Source: Cyclobacterium amurskyense (lineage in GTDB: Bacteria > Bacteroidota > Bacteroidia > Cytophagales > Cyclobacteriaceae). From it: a stretch of 64,000 nucleotides of DNA. The notes beneath the pieces are model-generated. The model saw nothing but the letters and a program-made list of their open reading frames with translations. It was not told the origin of the DNA and did no database searches. Both the position numbers and the translations under genes were made by a program. Shown here piece by piece: positions 26,587 through 35,702 of this stretch. The stretch spans positions 4,171,001 to 4,235,000 of the forward strand of contig NZ_CP012040.1 in assembly GCF_001050135.1 (NCBI RefSeq). Reading direction: 5' to 3'. Each line of letters begins with the position of its first letter. Position 1 is the stretch's first letter.

Positions 26587-28941
26587 TTATTTCTTTGTTT
26601 TCTTTTTTGCCGGGGCTTTCTTCGCCGGAGCAGCCTTTTTTGGTTTAGGCTTTTTAGTATCCCCTTGCGCTTCAATAAGCTTCATGACTTCCTCAAAGGT
26701 CAGTGATTCAGCTTCTTTGTCTTTCGGTATTTTAAAATTGCTTTTTCCCATTTTAATGTAGGGTCCCCATCTTCCGTTAAGGACTTGTATTTCAGGGTTT
26801 TCATCAAATGATTTGATGTGCTTTTTGGCATCAGCTTCACGCTTGTCATTGATTAGCTGAATAGCTTCTTCTAGAGTAACTGAAAGGGGATCGTATTCTT
26901 TTCCTAAAGAAACAAACTTACTGTCATGTCTTATATACGGACCGAAACGTCCTATGGCGGCAACAACCTTTTTATCTTCAAACATACCCACATCTCTAGG
27001 TAATTTGAAGAGTTCCATTGCATCTTCCAAAGTGATACTTTCTATAAATTGCCCTTTGCGCAAACTGGCAAATTGCTTTTCTTCATCTTCTGCGTCTCCT
27101 ATTTGGACTAGCGGTCCAAATTTGCCAAGTCTGGCTATTACTACCTTTCCGGTTTTGGGATCCTTGCCCAGTTCCTTGCTGGAATTAACATCTGTTCTCT
27201 TGATATTTTCTGTCAATTCAACCTTGGAATGGAAATTACCATAGAAATTTTGAATCATTTCTTCCCAAGGTTGCTCGCCTTGAGCAATGTGGTCAAATTC
27301 TTTTTCCACTTTGGCGGTAAAAGAGAAATCAATCACATTTGGAAAATGCTCTACTAGAAAATCATTTACTACCATTGCGATATTGGTAGGGAATAGCTTA
27401 TTTTTCTCTGTACCTGTAGTTTCTGTTTTTTCTGCCTCTTTAAATGTACCATTTTGGATGGTCATTTCTATGTATTTTCGCTGGATTCCATCCCTAGACT
27501 CTTTCACCACATAATTTCGTTTTTGTACTGTGGAGATAGTAGGGGCGTAGGTAGAAGGTCTTCCTATTCCCATTTCCTCTAGTTTTTTCACCAGGGAGGC
27601 TTCTGTATACCTTGCTGATGGTCGGGTGAAAGATTGGCGTCCTTTCATCTCAATCAAATGCAAGAGCTGTCCTACTGTCAAAGGAGGTAACAAACCTTTT
27701 CCGGTAGTTTCTTCTTCATCCTCATCATCAGTACTTTCCAAGTAAACCTTCAAGAATCCCTGAAATTTGATAACTTCACCACTTGCACTTAAGGTTTGAT
27801 CTGCATTGGAAATAGCAATGGATACATTGGTTTTCTCTAGTTGGGCATCTGCCATTTGGGAGGCAATAGACCTTTTCCAAATCAATTCATACAAGCGTTG
27901 TTCATTCCTGTCTTTACCGGCATTTGACTCGGCAAAGGAAGTTGGCCTGATTGCTTCGTGAGCTTCTTGTGCGCCTTCTGATTTAGATTTGAATTTACGT
28001 TTCTTATGGTACTCATCCCCATAAGCTGTTTTAATTTCCCTTTCAGCATCTTTCAATGCATCCTCTGACAAGTTAAGGCTGTCAGTTCTCATATAGGTGA
28101 TCTTACCCGATTCATAAAGTTTCTGGGCAATATTCATTGTTTGAGCAACAGAGAAATACAACTTTCTACTTGCTTCTTGCTGTAGAGTAGAAGTAGTAAA
28201 AGGTGGAGCTGGACTTTTCTTCGCTGGTTTGGTTTCCAGAGATTTAATAGAAAAGTCTGCATTAAGGCATTTTTTTAAAAATTCTTCTGCCTCTTCTTTT
28301 GTTTCAAATTTCTTTGGTAATTCAGCTTGAAGTGATTTACCTTCTACATCAAATAGGGCTGTTATTTTAAAGGAAACGGTTGGTTTAAATTTTTCTATCT
28401 CCCTTTCTCTATCGACGATAAAACGAACAGCTACTGATTGAACCCTACCCGCAGAAAGACCTGCTTTGATCTTTTTCCATAACACAGGGGAAAGCTCAAA
28501 TCCTACCAATCGATCCAGGATTCTTCTGGCTTGCTGTGCATTTACCAAATCGTAATCGATGGTTCTCGGAGATTCTAAAGCTTTCGTGATGGCAGACTTT
28601 GTGATTTCTCTAAAAACTATTCTTTTGGTATTTTCATCTTTTAGGTTTAGTACTTCTTTTAAGTGCCAAGATATTGCCTCTCCTTCGCGGTCATCATCAC
28701 TAGCTAGATAAACTGTCTCTGCACCCTTTACCAGCTTTTTTAGTTCTTTAATTACCTCCTTTTTATCGGCGGTAACTTCATAAGTCGGTTTGAACTTATT
28801 CTTTATATCAATGGCATTTTCGCCCTTAGGGAGATCTCGTACATGCCCGTAGCTAGAGGTGACCTTAAAGTCTTTCCCTAGGTAACCCTCTATTGTCTTG
28901 GCCTTTGCAGGAGACTCGACTATAACTAAATTCTTTGGCAT
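26587..28941 (-). CDS. topA: DNA topoisomerase I
   Basis: 784 residues. Type IA topoisomerase that relaxes negative supercoils by transient single-strand cleavage. The N-terminal TOPRIM domain begins KNLVIVESPAKAKTIEGYLG and has the Mg-binding DDDREGEA segment near residue 80. The catalytic tyrosine is Y283 in ITYMRTDS. The C-terminus has three glycine/tryptophan repeat modules (ARLGKFGPLVQIG, AIGRFGPYIRHD, LNGRWGPYIKMG) in place of E. coli-type C4 zinc fingers, then an Ala/Lys/Pro tail (KKAAPAKKAPAKKKTKK) that can bind DNA. This layout is normal for Bacteroidota. Monocistronic, divergent from the SixA-like gene. Confidence 0.96.
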   Translation of the reverse strand: MPKNLVIVESPAKAKTIEGYLGKDFKVTSSYGHVRDLPKGENAIDIKNKFKPTYEVTADKKEVIKELKKLVKGAETVYLASDDDREGEAISWHLKEVLNLKDENTKRIVFREITKSAITKALESPRTIDYDLVNAQQARRILDRLVGFELSPVLWKKIKAGLSAGRVQSVAVRFIVDREREIEKFKPTVSFKITALFDVEGKSLQAELPKKFETKEEAEEFLKKCLNADFSIKSLETKPAKKSPAPPFTTSTLQQEASRKLYFSVAQTMNIAQKLYESGKITYMRTDSLNLSEDALKDAEREIKTAYGDEYHKKRKFKSKSEGAQEAHEAIRPTSFAESNAGKDRNEQRLYELIWKRSIASQMADAQLEKTNVSIAISNADQTLSASGEVIKFQGFLKVYLESTDDEDEEETTGKGLLPPLTVGQLLHLIEMKGRQSFTRPSARYTEASLVKKLEEMGIGRPSTYAPTISTVQKRNYVVKESRDGIQRKYIEMTIQNGTFKEAEKTETTGTEKNKLFPTNIAMVVNDFLVEHFPNVIDFSFTAKVEKEFDHIAQGEQPWEEMIQNFYGNFHSKVELTENIKRTDVNSSKELGKDPKTGKVVIARLGKFGPLVQIGDAEDEEKQFASLRKGQFIESITLEDAMELFKLPRDVGMFEDKKVVAAIGRFGPYIRHDSKFVSLGKEYDPLSVTLEEAIQLINDKREADAKKHIKSFDENPEIQVLNGRWGPYIKMGKSNFKIPKDKEAESLTFEEVMKLIEAQGDTKKPKPKKAAPAKKAPAKKKTKK

Positions 28942-29110
28942 GGTAAGTTTCTTTAAAAATAAAAATAAATGGGATCAGGTAAAATTCCACAATTCAAGTC
29001 CTAAAAATAGATGTCATATTATTCTCTTCCAAATAATCATTCAAAGCAATTTTTATTGCCGATAAAAATTACACATATTTATTTTTCATTTTGTAGATTA
29101 AAACAAGCAT

Positions 29111-29587
29111 ATGGCTAAGGAATTATTATTGGTTCGGCATGGCCTTACCGAGGCCCCAAGTTTTGATACCAAGGATCATAAAAGGAACCTTACAAAACCT
29201 GGAATTGACCAATTGGAAAGATTGGCGAATATATTGAAAATCAATGGGCAGATTTGTAATCACTTGGTTTATAGCCCTGCAAATAGATGTCAGCAATCTT
29301 CCAAAATACTAGCGGATAAATTGGACATAGATAAATCTACTGTAGTCAATGAGATTTATCAGGCGGATAAGGATGTTTTACTTCAGGTACTAGAAGGCTT
29401 TGGACTAGAGGACAATCATGTGATGATGGTGGGGCATAATCCAGGCGTAAGTCATTTAGCCGCTTATCTTACAGGGGAGGATCATTTGCTCTTTTCTCCT
29501 GGAATGATGGTAAGAATTGTTTTTCATGTAGATGAATGGCAGCATATTTCAAAAAATAGTGGGATCCTCGAAGAAATTCTCCAATAA
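29111..29587 (+). CDS. SixA-like histidine phosphatase
   Basis: 158 residues, close to E. coli SixA. The phosphoacceptor histidine is H10 in LLLVRHGLTE, and the second catalytic histidine is H109 in MMVGHNPGVSHL. SixA removes phosphate from phosphohistidine in signalling proteins; small members in other bacteria have varied substrates. It is followed after 44 bp by an arginase-family gene on the same strand, with no obvious functional link. Confidence 0.85.
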   Translation: MAKELLLVRHGLTEAPSFDTKDHKRNLTKPGIDQLERLANILKINGQICNHLVYSPANRCQQSSKILADKLDIDKSTVVNEIYQADKDVLLQVLEGFGLEDNHVMMVGHNPGVSHLAAYLTGEDHLLFSPGMMVRIVFHVDEWQHISKNSGILEEILQ

Positions 29588-29631
29588 ATTCATTCTTAAT
29601 TTTTAATTTTGAATTCTATAAAACCAAAGGC

Positions 29632-30705
29632 ATGGCAACAACAGATAAATCTACTGTTATATCAAATTTTGACCCAAATGGGGTAGGGGTAAGTGGTCAG
29701 CTTTTTGGCTTACCGTTTTCAAGCGAAGAGGCTGAAATGATAATTATCCCCGTTCCCTGGGAAGTAACTGTTTCCTATAGCGAGGGTACGGCAAATGGCC
29801 CTCAAGCGATTCTTCAGGCCTCTGCTCAAGTAGATCTTTTTCAGGAGGATATTCCGGAAGCCTGGAAGATGGGGATTTCTATGTTGCCCGAAGATGAAGA
29901 ATTGAGGTCAGCAAGCGAAAAGCAAAGGTTGTTAGCAGAAGTTTATATCCAATGGTTAGAGGCTGGTGAACCGGAAGAGGTGAGGGAGCAATTTGAGAAA
30001 TATCCTGAAGGTATCAATGCTGCCTGTGAATCAATGGTTGATTGGGTTTACAAGCAATCAAAAATACATTTGGAGAAAGGTAAGCTTGTCGGCTTATTGG
30101 GAGGAGACCACAGTACTCCTTTAGGTTTGATTAAAGCCATGGCTGATACCCACAATTCTTTTGGAATCCTTCAGATTGATGCCCATGCAGATTTGCGGCC
30201 CGCTTATGAAGGTTTTGAATATTCTCATGCGTCTATAGCTTACAACTTTATGAAGTTACCGCAGGTTAAGCAACTTGTTCAGGTTGGAATCAGGGATTTT
30301 TGTGAGCAGGAATGGGATTATATCCAATCTGAAAGTAGGGTGTCTTTGTTTTCAGACAACCAACTTAAGGAAGAAATGTATCAAGGTGTTAACTGGAGTG
30401 ATTTATGCAAAAGAATTATTGCCGATCTGCCAGAGAAAGTATACCTCACCATAGATATTGATGGCTTATTGCCAAATTTGTGTCCAAGTACAGGAACTCC
30501 TGTACCAGGAGGATTGGATTTTCAGCAATTAATGTATTTAATCAAAACCCTGGTAAAGTCAGGAAGAGAAATAATAGGTTTCGACCTTGTAGAAGTAGCA
30601 CCTGGTAGTGGGGATGACGAATGGGATGCCAATGTTGGGGCTAGAGTTTTGTATAGGGTAGCAAATTTAGTTGGATTGTCACAAGGAAAACTTCAATGGG
30701 CTTAA
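29632..30705 (+). CDS. Arginase/agmatinase/formimidoylglutamase family hydrolase
   Basis: 357 residues of the ureohydrolase fold, which uses a binuclear Mn centre to cleave guanidino or formimino groups. The metal ligands are visible: H160 (GGDHS), D183, H185 and D187 (DAHADLR), and D275/D277 (TIDIDG), followed by the conserved STGTPVPGG. The N-terminal segment 'PWEVTVSYSEGTANGPQAIL' fits agmatinase-like members. Substrate is undetermined; in Bacteroidota similar proteins are annotated as formimidoylglutamase or arginase without test. It is probably co-transcribed with the SixA-like gene. Confidence 0.85.
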   Translation: MATTDKSTVISNFDPNGVGVSGQLFGLPFSSEEAEMIIIPVPWEVTVSYSEGTANGPQAILQASAQVDLFQEDIPEAWKMGISMLPEDEELRSASEKQRLLAEVYIQWLEAGEPEEVREQFEKYPEGINAACESMVDWVYKQSKIHLEKGKLVGLLGGDHSTPLGLIKAMADTHNSFGILQIDAHADLRPAYEGFEYSHASIAYNFMKLPQVKQLVQVGIRDFCEQEWDYIQSESRVSLFSDNQLKEEMYQGVNWSDLCKRIIADLPEKVYLTIDIDGLLPNLCPSTGTPVPGGLDFQQLMYLIKTLVKSGREIIGFDLVEVAPGSGDDEWDANVGARVLYRVANLVGLSQGKLQWA

Positions 30706-30892
30706 CCTGAACCATAGCAAAATTTGGTTATTTTTTGGTTTAAATCACCTCCTTAGAGGAATTAGGCGATCTGTTGACCAGTTTGCCTGATTCTTATTTC
30801 TACTTGGTATTGCACAGTAGTTTGAAAAACTTAACTGCCTGAGGGGATTATATTAATTAAATTTTCGGTTATTTAGGTAATTGTTTTCCCTC

Positions 30893-32287
30893 ATGAAAAA
30901 GCTAATTTCTACATATGATTTGATCTTACTCGCCATAAGTGGTAGCGAGCAGGATTTTACCAAACTACCGATTAAGCGGGGGATATTTCTTTTGGCAATT
31001 CCTATGATTTTGGAAATGATCATGGAGTCCCTCTTTGCTGTAGTAGATATTTTTTTTGTAGGCAGGCTTGGCGAACATGCTGTAGCAACTGTAGGCTTGA
31101 CAGAAGCTGTATTGACTATAATTTATTCACTTGGAGTAGGTATTAGCATGGCTGGCACTGCTCTGGTAGCCAGAAGGTTTGGAGAGAAAAAGTACAAACA
31201 AGCAGGTACCCTAGCTTTCCAATTGCTTTTGGTAGGGGTTTTGGTTTCTGTGGCATTGGGTATTGCAGGCTTTATTTATGCAGAAGATGTTTTGCGATTG
31301 ATGGGCGCAGAATCAACTGTATTGGTAACAGGAACTGCTTACACTAGGATTATTTTTGCAGGAAATACCGCAGTGATGCTTTTGTTTTTGATCAATGGGA
31401 TTTTTAGAGGGGCAGGATCGGCTCATTTGGCAATGCGGGCATTGTGGATTTCTAACGGCCTGAATATTATTCTTGACCCATTATTGATATTTGGCCTTGG
31501 GTCCATCGAAGGGCTTGGCTTAGTAGGTGCTGCTTGGGCAACCACAATAGGTAGAAGTATAGGTGTTGTTTACCAGATGTATCACCTTCTAAATGGAAAG
31601 CATCGCTTGGTTATCAAATCTTACAATCTTCTGGTTCGGTGGGAAACACTTAAAAAAATCATCAATATCTCTATTGGAGGCATGGGACAGTTTTTGGTAG
31701 ATTCCGCTGCCTGGATAGTACTCACAAGAATCGCGTCTGAATTTGGCAGTGTGGCAGTTGCTGGATACACCATTGCTTTTAGAATATTACTTTTCAGTCT
31801 GATGCCTGCTTGGGGTTTGTCTGCAGCAGCGGCCACACTAGTAGGGCAAAACTTAGGAGCTGGAAAGGCTTTTCGTGCAGAAATTGCCACTTATCTTACG
31901 GCTAGGTATAACTTTATCTTTTTGGCCACAGTGACGCTTATATATTTGTTTTTTGCCGATTTTCTGGCTGGTATTTTTACTCAGGATGAGGGAGTAAGAG
32001 CCATCGCCGCAACAGGCTTAAAGGTTACCGTTTTAGGTTATGTCTTTTATGCTGTAGGAATGGTGATGGTGCAGGCATTCAATGGTGCGGGTGATACCAA
32101 AACTCCTGCATACATTAATATAAGTATTTTCTGGTTATTGGAAATTCCTTTGGCGTATTACCTGGCAATAATTTACGGACTCAATACTTTCGGTATTTTT
32201 ATTACCATCGCCTTGTGTCATTCACTTCACGCACTTGTGGCATTGTATTTTTTTAGAAAAGGAAAATGGAAATTTGTAAAGACTTAA
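30893..32287 (+). CDS. MATE family multidrug/solute exporter
   Basis: 464 residues with 12 membrane spans in two related halves, each starting with the family's 'P.ILEMIMESLFAVVDIFFVG.LG' type segment (shown in part) and 'GMGQFLVDSAAWIVLTRIA'. It exports cationic drugs or metabolites by Na+ or H+ antiport. ATG 30893 is preferred to the TTG at 30881 as it gives MKKLIST. The upstream gap has a weak stem (AACCA/TGGTT at 30711-30730) with a T-run that may end the arginase transcript. A 43-nt palindrome follows the stop. Confidence 0.9.
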   Translation: MKKLISTYDLILLAISGSEQDFTKLPIKRGIFLLAIPMILEMIMESLFAVVDIFFVGRLGEHAVATVGLTEAVLTIIYSLGVGISMAGTALVARRFGEKKYKQAGTLAFQLLLVGVLVSVALGIAGFIYAEDVLRLMGAESTVLVTGTAYTRIIFAGNTAVMLLFLINGIFRGAGSAHLAMRALWISNGLNIILDPLLIFGLGSIEGLGLVGAAWATTIGRSIGVVYQMYHLLNGKHRLVIKSYNLLVRWETLKKIINISIGGMGQFLVDSAAWIVLTRIASEFGSVAVAGYTIAFRILLFSLMPAWGLSAAAATLVGQNLGAGKAFRAEIATYLTARYNFIFLATVTLIYLFFADFLAGIFTQDEGVRAIAATGLKVTVLGYVFYAVGMVMVQAFNGAGDTKTPAYINISIFWLLEIPLAYYLAIIYGLNTFGIFITIALCHSLHALVALYFFRKGKWKFVKT

Positions 32288-32322
32288 TGTCAGGAAATTA
32301 AAATCCCATTAAGTATCTCTTT

Positions 32323-32365
32323 AACCCGCATTATGTAATAGAATGTCTATTGCATATTTCGGGTT
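32323..32365. repeat. Dispersed palindrome, 43-nt short form, copy G
   Basis: AACCCGCATTATGTAATAGA, loop ATG, TCTATTGCATATTTCGGGTT. Same length and loop as copy F, with compensating changes in the arms. It lies 36 bp after the MATE stop and has no T-run, so it is not a typical terminator. Confidence 0.85.
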
Positions 32366-32508
32366 TAATATCGGTAGCTTTTTTGAATTATATTAAATTC
32401 AAAGTGGCTAATCTTATCCTGGATTGAATTGAATTTTCTTTATCCTTTAAATTAATCAGGTGAAGTGTTTCAATTACCTAATAGAAGGTATGCTGCCTGT
32501 TTTTACAT

Positions 32509-34464
32509 TTAATAAACAGTGGTAAGAATGACTAGGCTATCAATTTCGGAGAGATTTATTGATTCGTCTTTTGATGGGTTTAATACCAACCTTTTTCCCT
32601 TTTCTCCTTGCATAAACACCCCTAAAGCAGTTTCGCCATAGGACGAAGCCTGTGATTCTAATTCTGAAAATGTAGCCATAGGTACCTTGATACCGTACTC
32701 TTCAATGCTCCGAAAGATAATTTCAGGACCTCCAACAGTAAAAAGCTCATTGTATATGCTATATAACTCCCGCTGCATGGCAATGCTTGCCAAAAGATGA
32801 CTCAAAATCATTGGGCTGATGATCACTTCGCTTTGGAAAGGTTTTAACAAAGATTCGTTACTCGGATCCGCCAATTCCAACAAGATGGAGGGGCTTTTTA
32901 CGGATTTCTCCAATACTTCTTCCAATAAAACAAAACCTACCATGGTCCTGGCATCAGCCTCTTCTTCTTCTTCCATTCTATCACTACTTACCATCAGAAT
33001 ATGTTCAAAGGTCTCCGCTTCAATTCTTTTTATGACGGATTCCCTTATATAATCCGCCACAACATGGTCTATAACTATTCTTTCGTGTTCTTCGTTTACC
33101 ATGCCAAAATCCTTCTTCCTTTCTTGAAGTGGTTTTAAGGAGACGATCCTAATGTAGTAGGATTCATCCTCATAGGTAGTCAACTCTTCAATTAAAGAGG
33201 GTACATGTTCATTCCACCCCAATATTAAAATTCTAATTACTCCCGTTTGTTCTTCTACAGTTAAGGCCTTTTTCTTAGGAAGATGCACCCTGTCTTTTTC
33301 TATTAAGTCCATATCCAATTCCAGGTCTGAAAAATTCCTGGCTATCAGGATCAACTGATCTTTCTCCTTTAAGACTTCATTTTCATCCGTATTCAAGTAA
33401 GGAATAAAGGTGTCGTTTTCCTCTCTAACTATTCCCAAAACAATGGCTTTGGTAAAGGCTTTTTTGACAGCCCATATCGGGTGATTAATAGTTTCAGGAA
33501 ATTCCTGAGTGAAAATATTGTTTTTAACCAACTGAGACAGTAGCTCGTTATACACTTGCGAAAGTCCTGGATGCCGTATGTTCTGCGCCATCAAACGGCT
33601 AATAATTGCATTACTACCAATAATTTCTAAGGGTCCGCTATAAGACCTGAAAGCGGCGTTGATCTTATGATCGTCCTGGATTTCAGCGATGACATAAGGC
33701 AGGGTTGTGAAGTTAAATTGCCTGGCTTCCGCATTTAAAGAAAGCAGACATTTAATGGTTTCCACATCTGGATTGATCAGTTCTTTTCGGTCATAGGCCA
33801 AACTTGGAATAATAATGACGGCGGCATTTAGCGCATCCACTCTTCGTAAATGTTCCCTGTCTATAGCCACTCCTGTGCGCAAAATAATTTCGTGTGCACG
33901 GCGACCAATCATCGGGTTGTCCTTCAATTCCTGCATTTGAAAGGGACCTACCTCCTCGGAAAGGACAATCAGTTTTAGTTTTTTAATGTTGAATTTTTCA
34001 AACATTCTTTTCAATCTCCCAGAGGATTGAAAAATTTCCGCGGCTATATGAATGGTTCTATTGGACCAACCCAGAATGACCAAATGGTTATTGGCTGTTA
34101 CTGGGGTCAGGCCCTGTTCTAAGTGGCGAATCTTTCTGTTCATCCAAGTGGTAATGATGGCTACCAGTGAACCTAGGAATATCACATAACCCGCTATTGT
34201 GAGCAGGGTGGAAATAAAACGACGCCAATTGCCTTCATCATCTCCCAGGTAACCGGGATCTGTGAGCCTTAGGAATGCCCACCATACAGCCTCGCCCAAA
34301 GATTGTGAAGGGGTATCGGTAGGAATCACCAATAGACCACCTATAATTGAAATCATACCTATCAAGGCGGCCACAACTAAAAGCTGGTATTGTGCCCCTT
34401 TTACCAACTGCCTTTCCAGTGTAAACAAGATTTTCCGTCGAATTCTAGGTCTTTTTAATCGCAT
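32509..34464 (-). CDS. CASTOR/POLLUX-like ion channel with RCK-type domains
   Basis: 651 residues. The N-terminal ~130 residues contain two membrane spans flanking a pore-like segment (AVWWAFLRLTDPGYLGDD), which matches bacterial relatives of the plant CASTOR/POLLUX channels and differs from the classical TVGYG filter. Two Rossmann-like RCK/TrkA-N modules follow (NNHLVILGWSNRTIHIAAEI near 125; VIRILILGWNEHVPSLIEEL near 400), as expected for ligand-gated cation channels. It probably conducts K+ or Ca2+ under nucleotide or ion control. Monocistronic. Confidence 0.85.
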   Translation of the reverse strand: MRLKRPRIRRKILFTLERQLVKGAQYQLLVVAALIGMISIIGGLLVIPTDTPSQSLGEAVWWAFLRLTDPGYLGDDEGNWRRFISTLLTIAGYVIFLGSLVAIITTWMNRKIRHLEQGLTPVTANNHLVILGWSNRTIHIAAEIFQSSGRLKRMFEKFNIKKLKLIVLSEEVGPFQMQELKDNPMIGRRAHEIILRTGVAIDREHLRRVDALNAAVIIIPSLAYDRKELINPDVETIKCLLSLNAEARQFNFTTLPYVIAEIQDDHKINAAFRSYSGPLEIIGSNAIISRLMAQNIRHPGLSQVYNELLSQLVKNNIFTQEFPETINHPIWAVKKAFTKAIVLGIVREENDTFIPYLNTDENEVLKEKDQLILIARNFSDLELDMDLIEKDRVHLPKKKALTVEEQTGVIRILILGWNEHVPSLIEELTTYEDESYYIRIVSLKPLQERKKDFGMVNEEHERIVIDHVVADYIRESVIKRIEAETFEHILMVSSDRMEEEEEADARTMVGFVLLEEVLEKSVKSPSILLELADPSNESLLKPFQSEVIISPMILSHLLASIAMQRELYSIYNELFTVGGPEIIFRSIEEYGIKVPMATFSELESQASSYGETALGVFMQGEKGKRLVLNPSKDESINLSEIDSLVILTTVY

Positions 34465-34718
34465 ATAATTTTAAGCAGGTGTTCTTTCCGTCCCTCAATA
34501 TAAATATTAAGTTACAATAATCGATATTGTTATTCAGAGTGGCTGTCTGGAAATATAAATTTCAAATTCAGTATGGATCTGCCTTTTCAGATGGAAGTAG
34601 AAACTGAATTGGCTTGGAGTTGTAGGGCGGTGGTTAATGGAATGGGAGGGGTAAATATTTAAAAAGTCCGTAAAAATGAAAATAGAAAAGGGTAGGGGTA
34701 AAGGAAAAAGAAAAGTGA

Positions 34719-34755
34719 CCGGGCAATGTAAATACCTAGTAATTACATTGCCCGG
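34719..34755 (-). terminator. Hairpin terminator of the TPP-riboswitch operon
   Basis: A perfect 13-bp stem (CCGGGCAATGTAA / TTACATTGCCCGG) with an 11-nt loop lies 25 bp after the last stop of the operon; on the minus strand it is followed by the T-rich CACTTTTCTTTTTCC. The remaining gap 34465-34718 has no recognisable feature. Confidence 0.8.
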
Positions 34756-34780
34756 GTAAAATGATTATGGACTATAGCCC

Positions 34781-35053
34781 TTAGTTTCCTTCGATCAAGC
34801 GAAAATTCTGAACCGTTTTCCCTTCTAGGTGTTTGCTCCATTTTTCAAGCAATGGTTTTTCTAGATCAACTTCTCTGTACTCATCCGGATTCATTATGGG
34901 TAAGCCTTTTACTATTGGGTAAATTCTTTTGCATTCCTTGCAGTGTAACCAGCCTTCTAGAATTCTTTTCTCTGTATCTTCTGTAATACTTGTCAATTCT
35001 AGATCGGCTTTATCAAAAGGGCAACACAATTTATTAATGGTTGATAATCTCAT
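34781..35053 (-). CDS. Trm112-like zinc-ribbon protein
   Basis: 90 residues. Four cysteines arranged as C10-C11 (LCCPFDK) and C38/C41 (CKECKR), followed by IYPIVKGLPIM, match the Trm112/YcaR zinc-ribbon family. Trm112 proteins bind and activate SAM-dependent methyltransferases. The gene overlaps the preceding ThiE/TenI-like gene by 20 bp and closes an operon whose first gene encodes a SAM methyltransferase, so it may be that enzyme's activator (inference). Its C-terminal 35 residues (REVDLEKPLLEKWSKHLEG) extend beyond the minimal ribbon. Confidence 0.8.
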   Translation of the reverse strand: MRLSTINKLCCPFDKADLELTSITEDTEKRILEGWLHCKECKRIYPIVKGLPIMNPDEYREVDLEKPLLEKWSKHLEGKTVQNFRLIEGN

Positions 35054-35702
35054 CGTTATTTTGATTGTAGTGATTAAAATAATTTTGCAATGCGGCCACA
35101 GGGTTTTCCATTTGCATCACCCCCGAAATCAAAGCAATTCCCGAGTGGGGAAGAGATTGAAGCTCGGTAAGATGTCCTGTTTTGATTCCTCCAGCCAAAA
35201 ATAGGGGCATGTCTGTGATTTTACCTGCTTCTCTGATAGAATCGAAGCTTACCAAATCACAATGTTGGGTGGTCTTGGTAGGGTAAACTGAGCAAAAGGA
35301 TACATAATCCATCCCAAGCTTGTCGGCCTGTCGGATCAATTCCAAGTCATTGTTTACGGTCAGTCCTACCAGGTGATTTTTAGCCGAAAATTCACTGATG
35401 GAAGATAAATCCGATGGAAGACTGTCCAAATGGATGCCGTCCACATTTTCCACTTTGAGTAAATCCCATCTGTTGTTTACCAAAATCGGGAAGTTATAAG
35501 CCGAAGCCAATTCCACGACTTTACTTGTAAATGCGACTTCATCCTGACCTTCTCCAAAATGATCCCAAATTTGCACAGCAGCAAGTGGGAAAGTAAACAA
35601 CTGTTCCAAAATAGGAAAAAGCACAGCCTCAGGCTTGTCAGAAGGATCAATGACCAAGTAAATACTTTTATCTGCTTTTAAGTTTAGTTTTTTCATTGCC
35701 AT
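35034..35702 (-). CDS. ThiE/TenI-like thiamine phosphate synthase family protein
   Basis: 222-residue TIM barrel. Family landmarks are present: 'PILVNNRWDLLKVENVDGIHLD' (shown in part), FCSVYPTKTTQHCD where ThiE has the pyrophosphate loop, and LAGGIKTGHLTELQ. However, the early QxRxK strand of ThiE, which binds pyrimidine pyrophosphate, reads AVQIWDHFGEG here, so Arg and Lys are missing. It may be a TenI-type thiazole tautomerase or a divergent synthase. A thiamine role is supported independently by the TPP riboswitch at the head of the operon. Overlaps the previous gene's end by 10 bp. Confidence 0.82.
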   Translation of the reverse strand: MAMKKLNLKADKSIYLVIDPSDKPEAVLFPILEQLFTFPLAAVQIWDHFGEGQDEVAFTSKVVELASAYNFPILVNNRWDLLKVENVDGIHLDSLPSDLSSISEFSAKNHLVGLTVNNDLELIRQADKLGMDYVSFCSVYPTKTTQHCDLVSFDSIREAGKITDMPLFLAGGIKTGHLTELQSLPHSGIALISGVMQMENPVAALQNYFNHYNQNNDEIINH

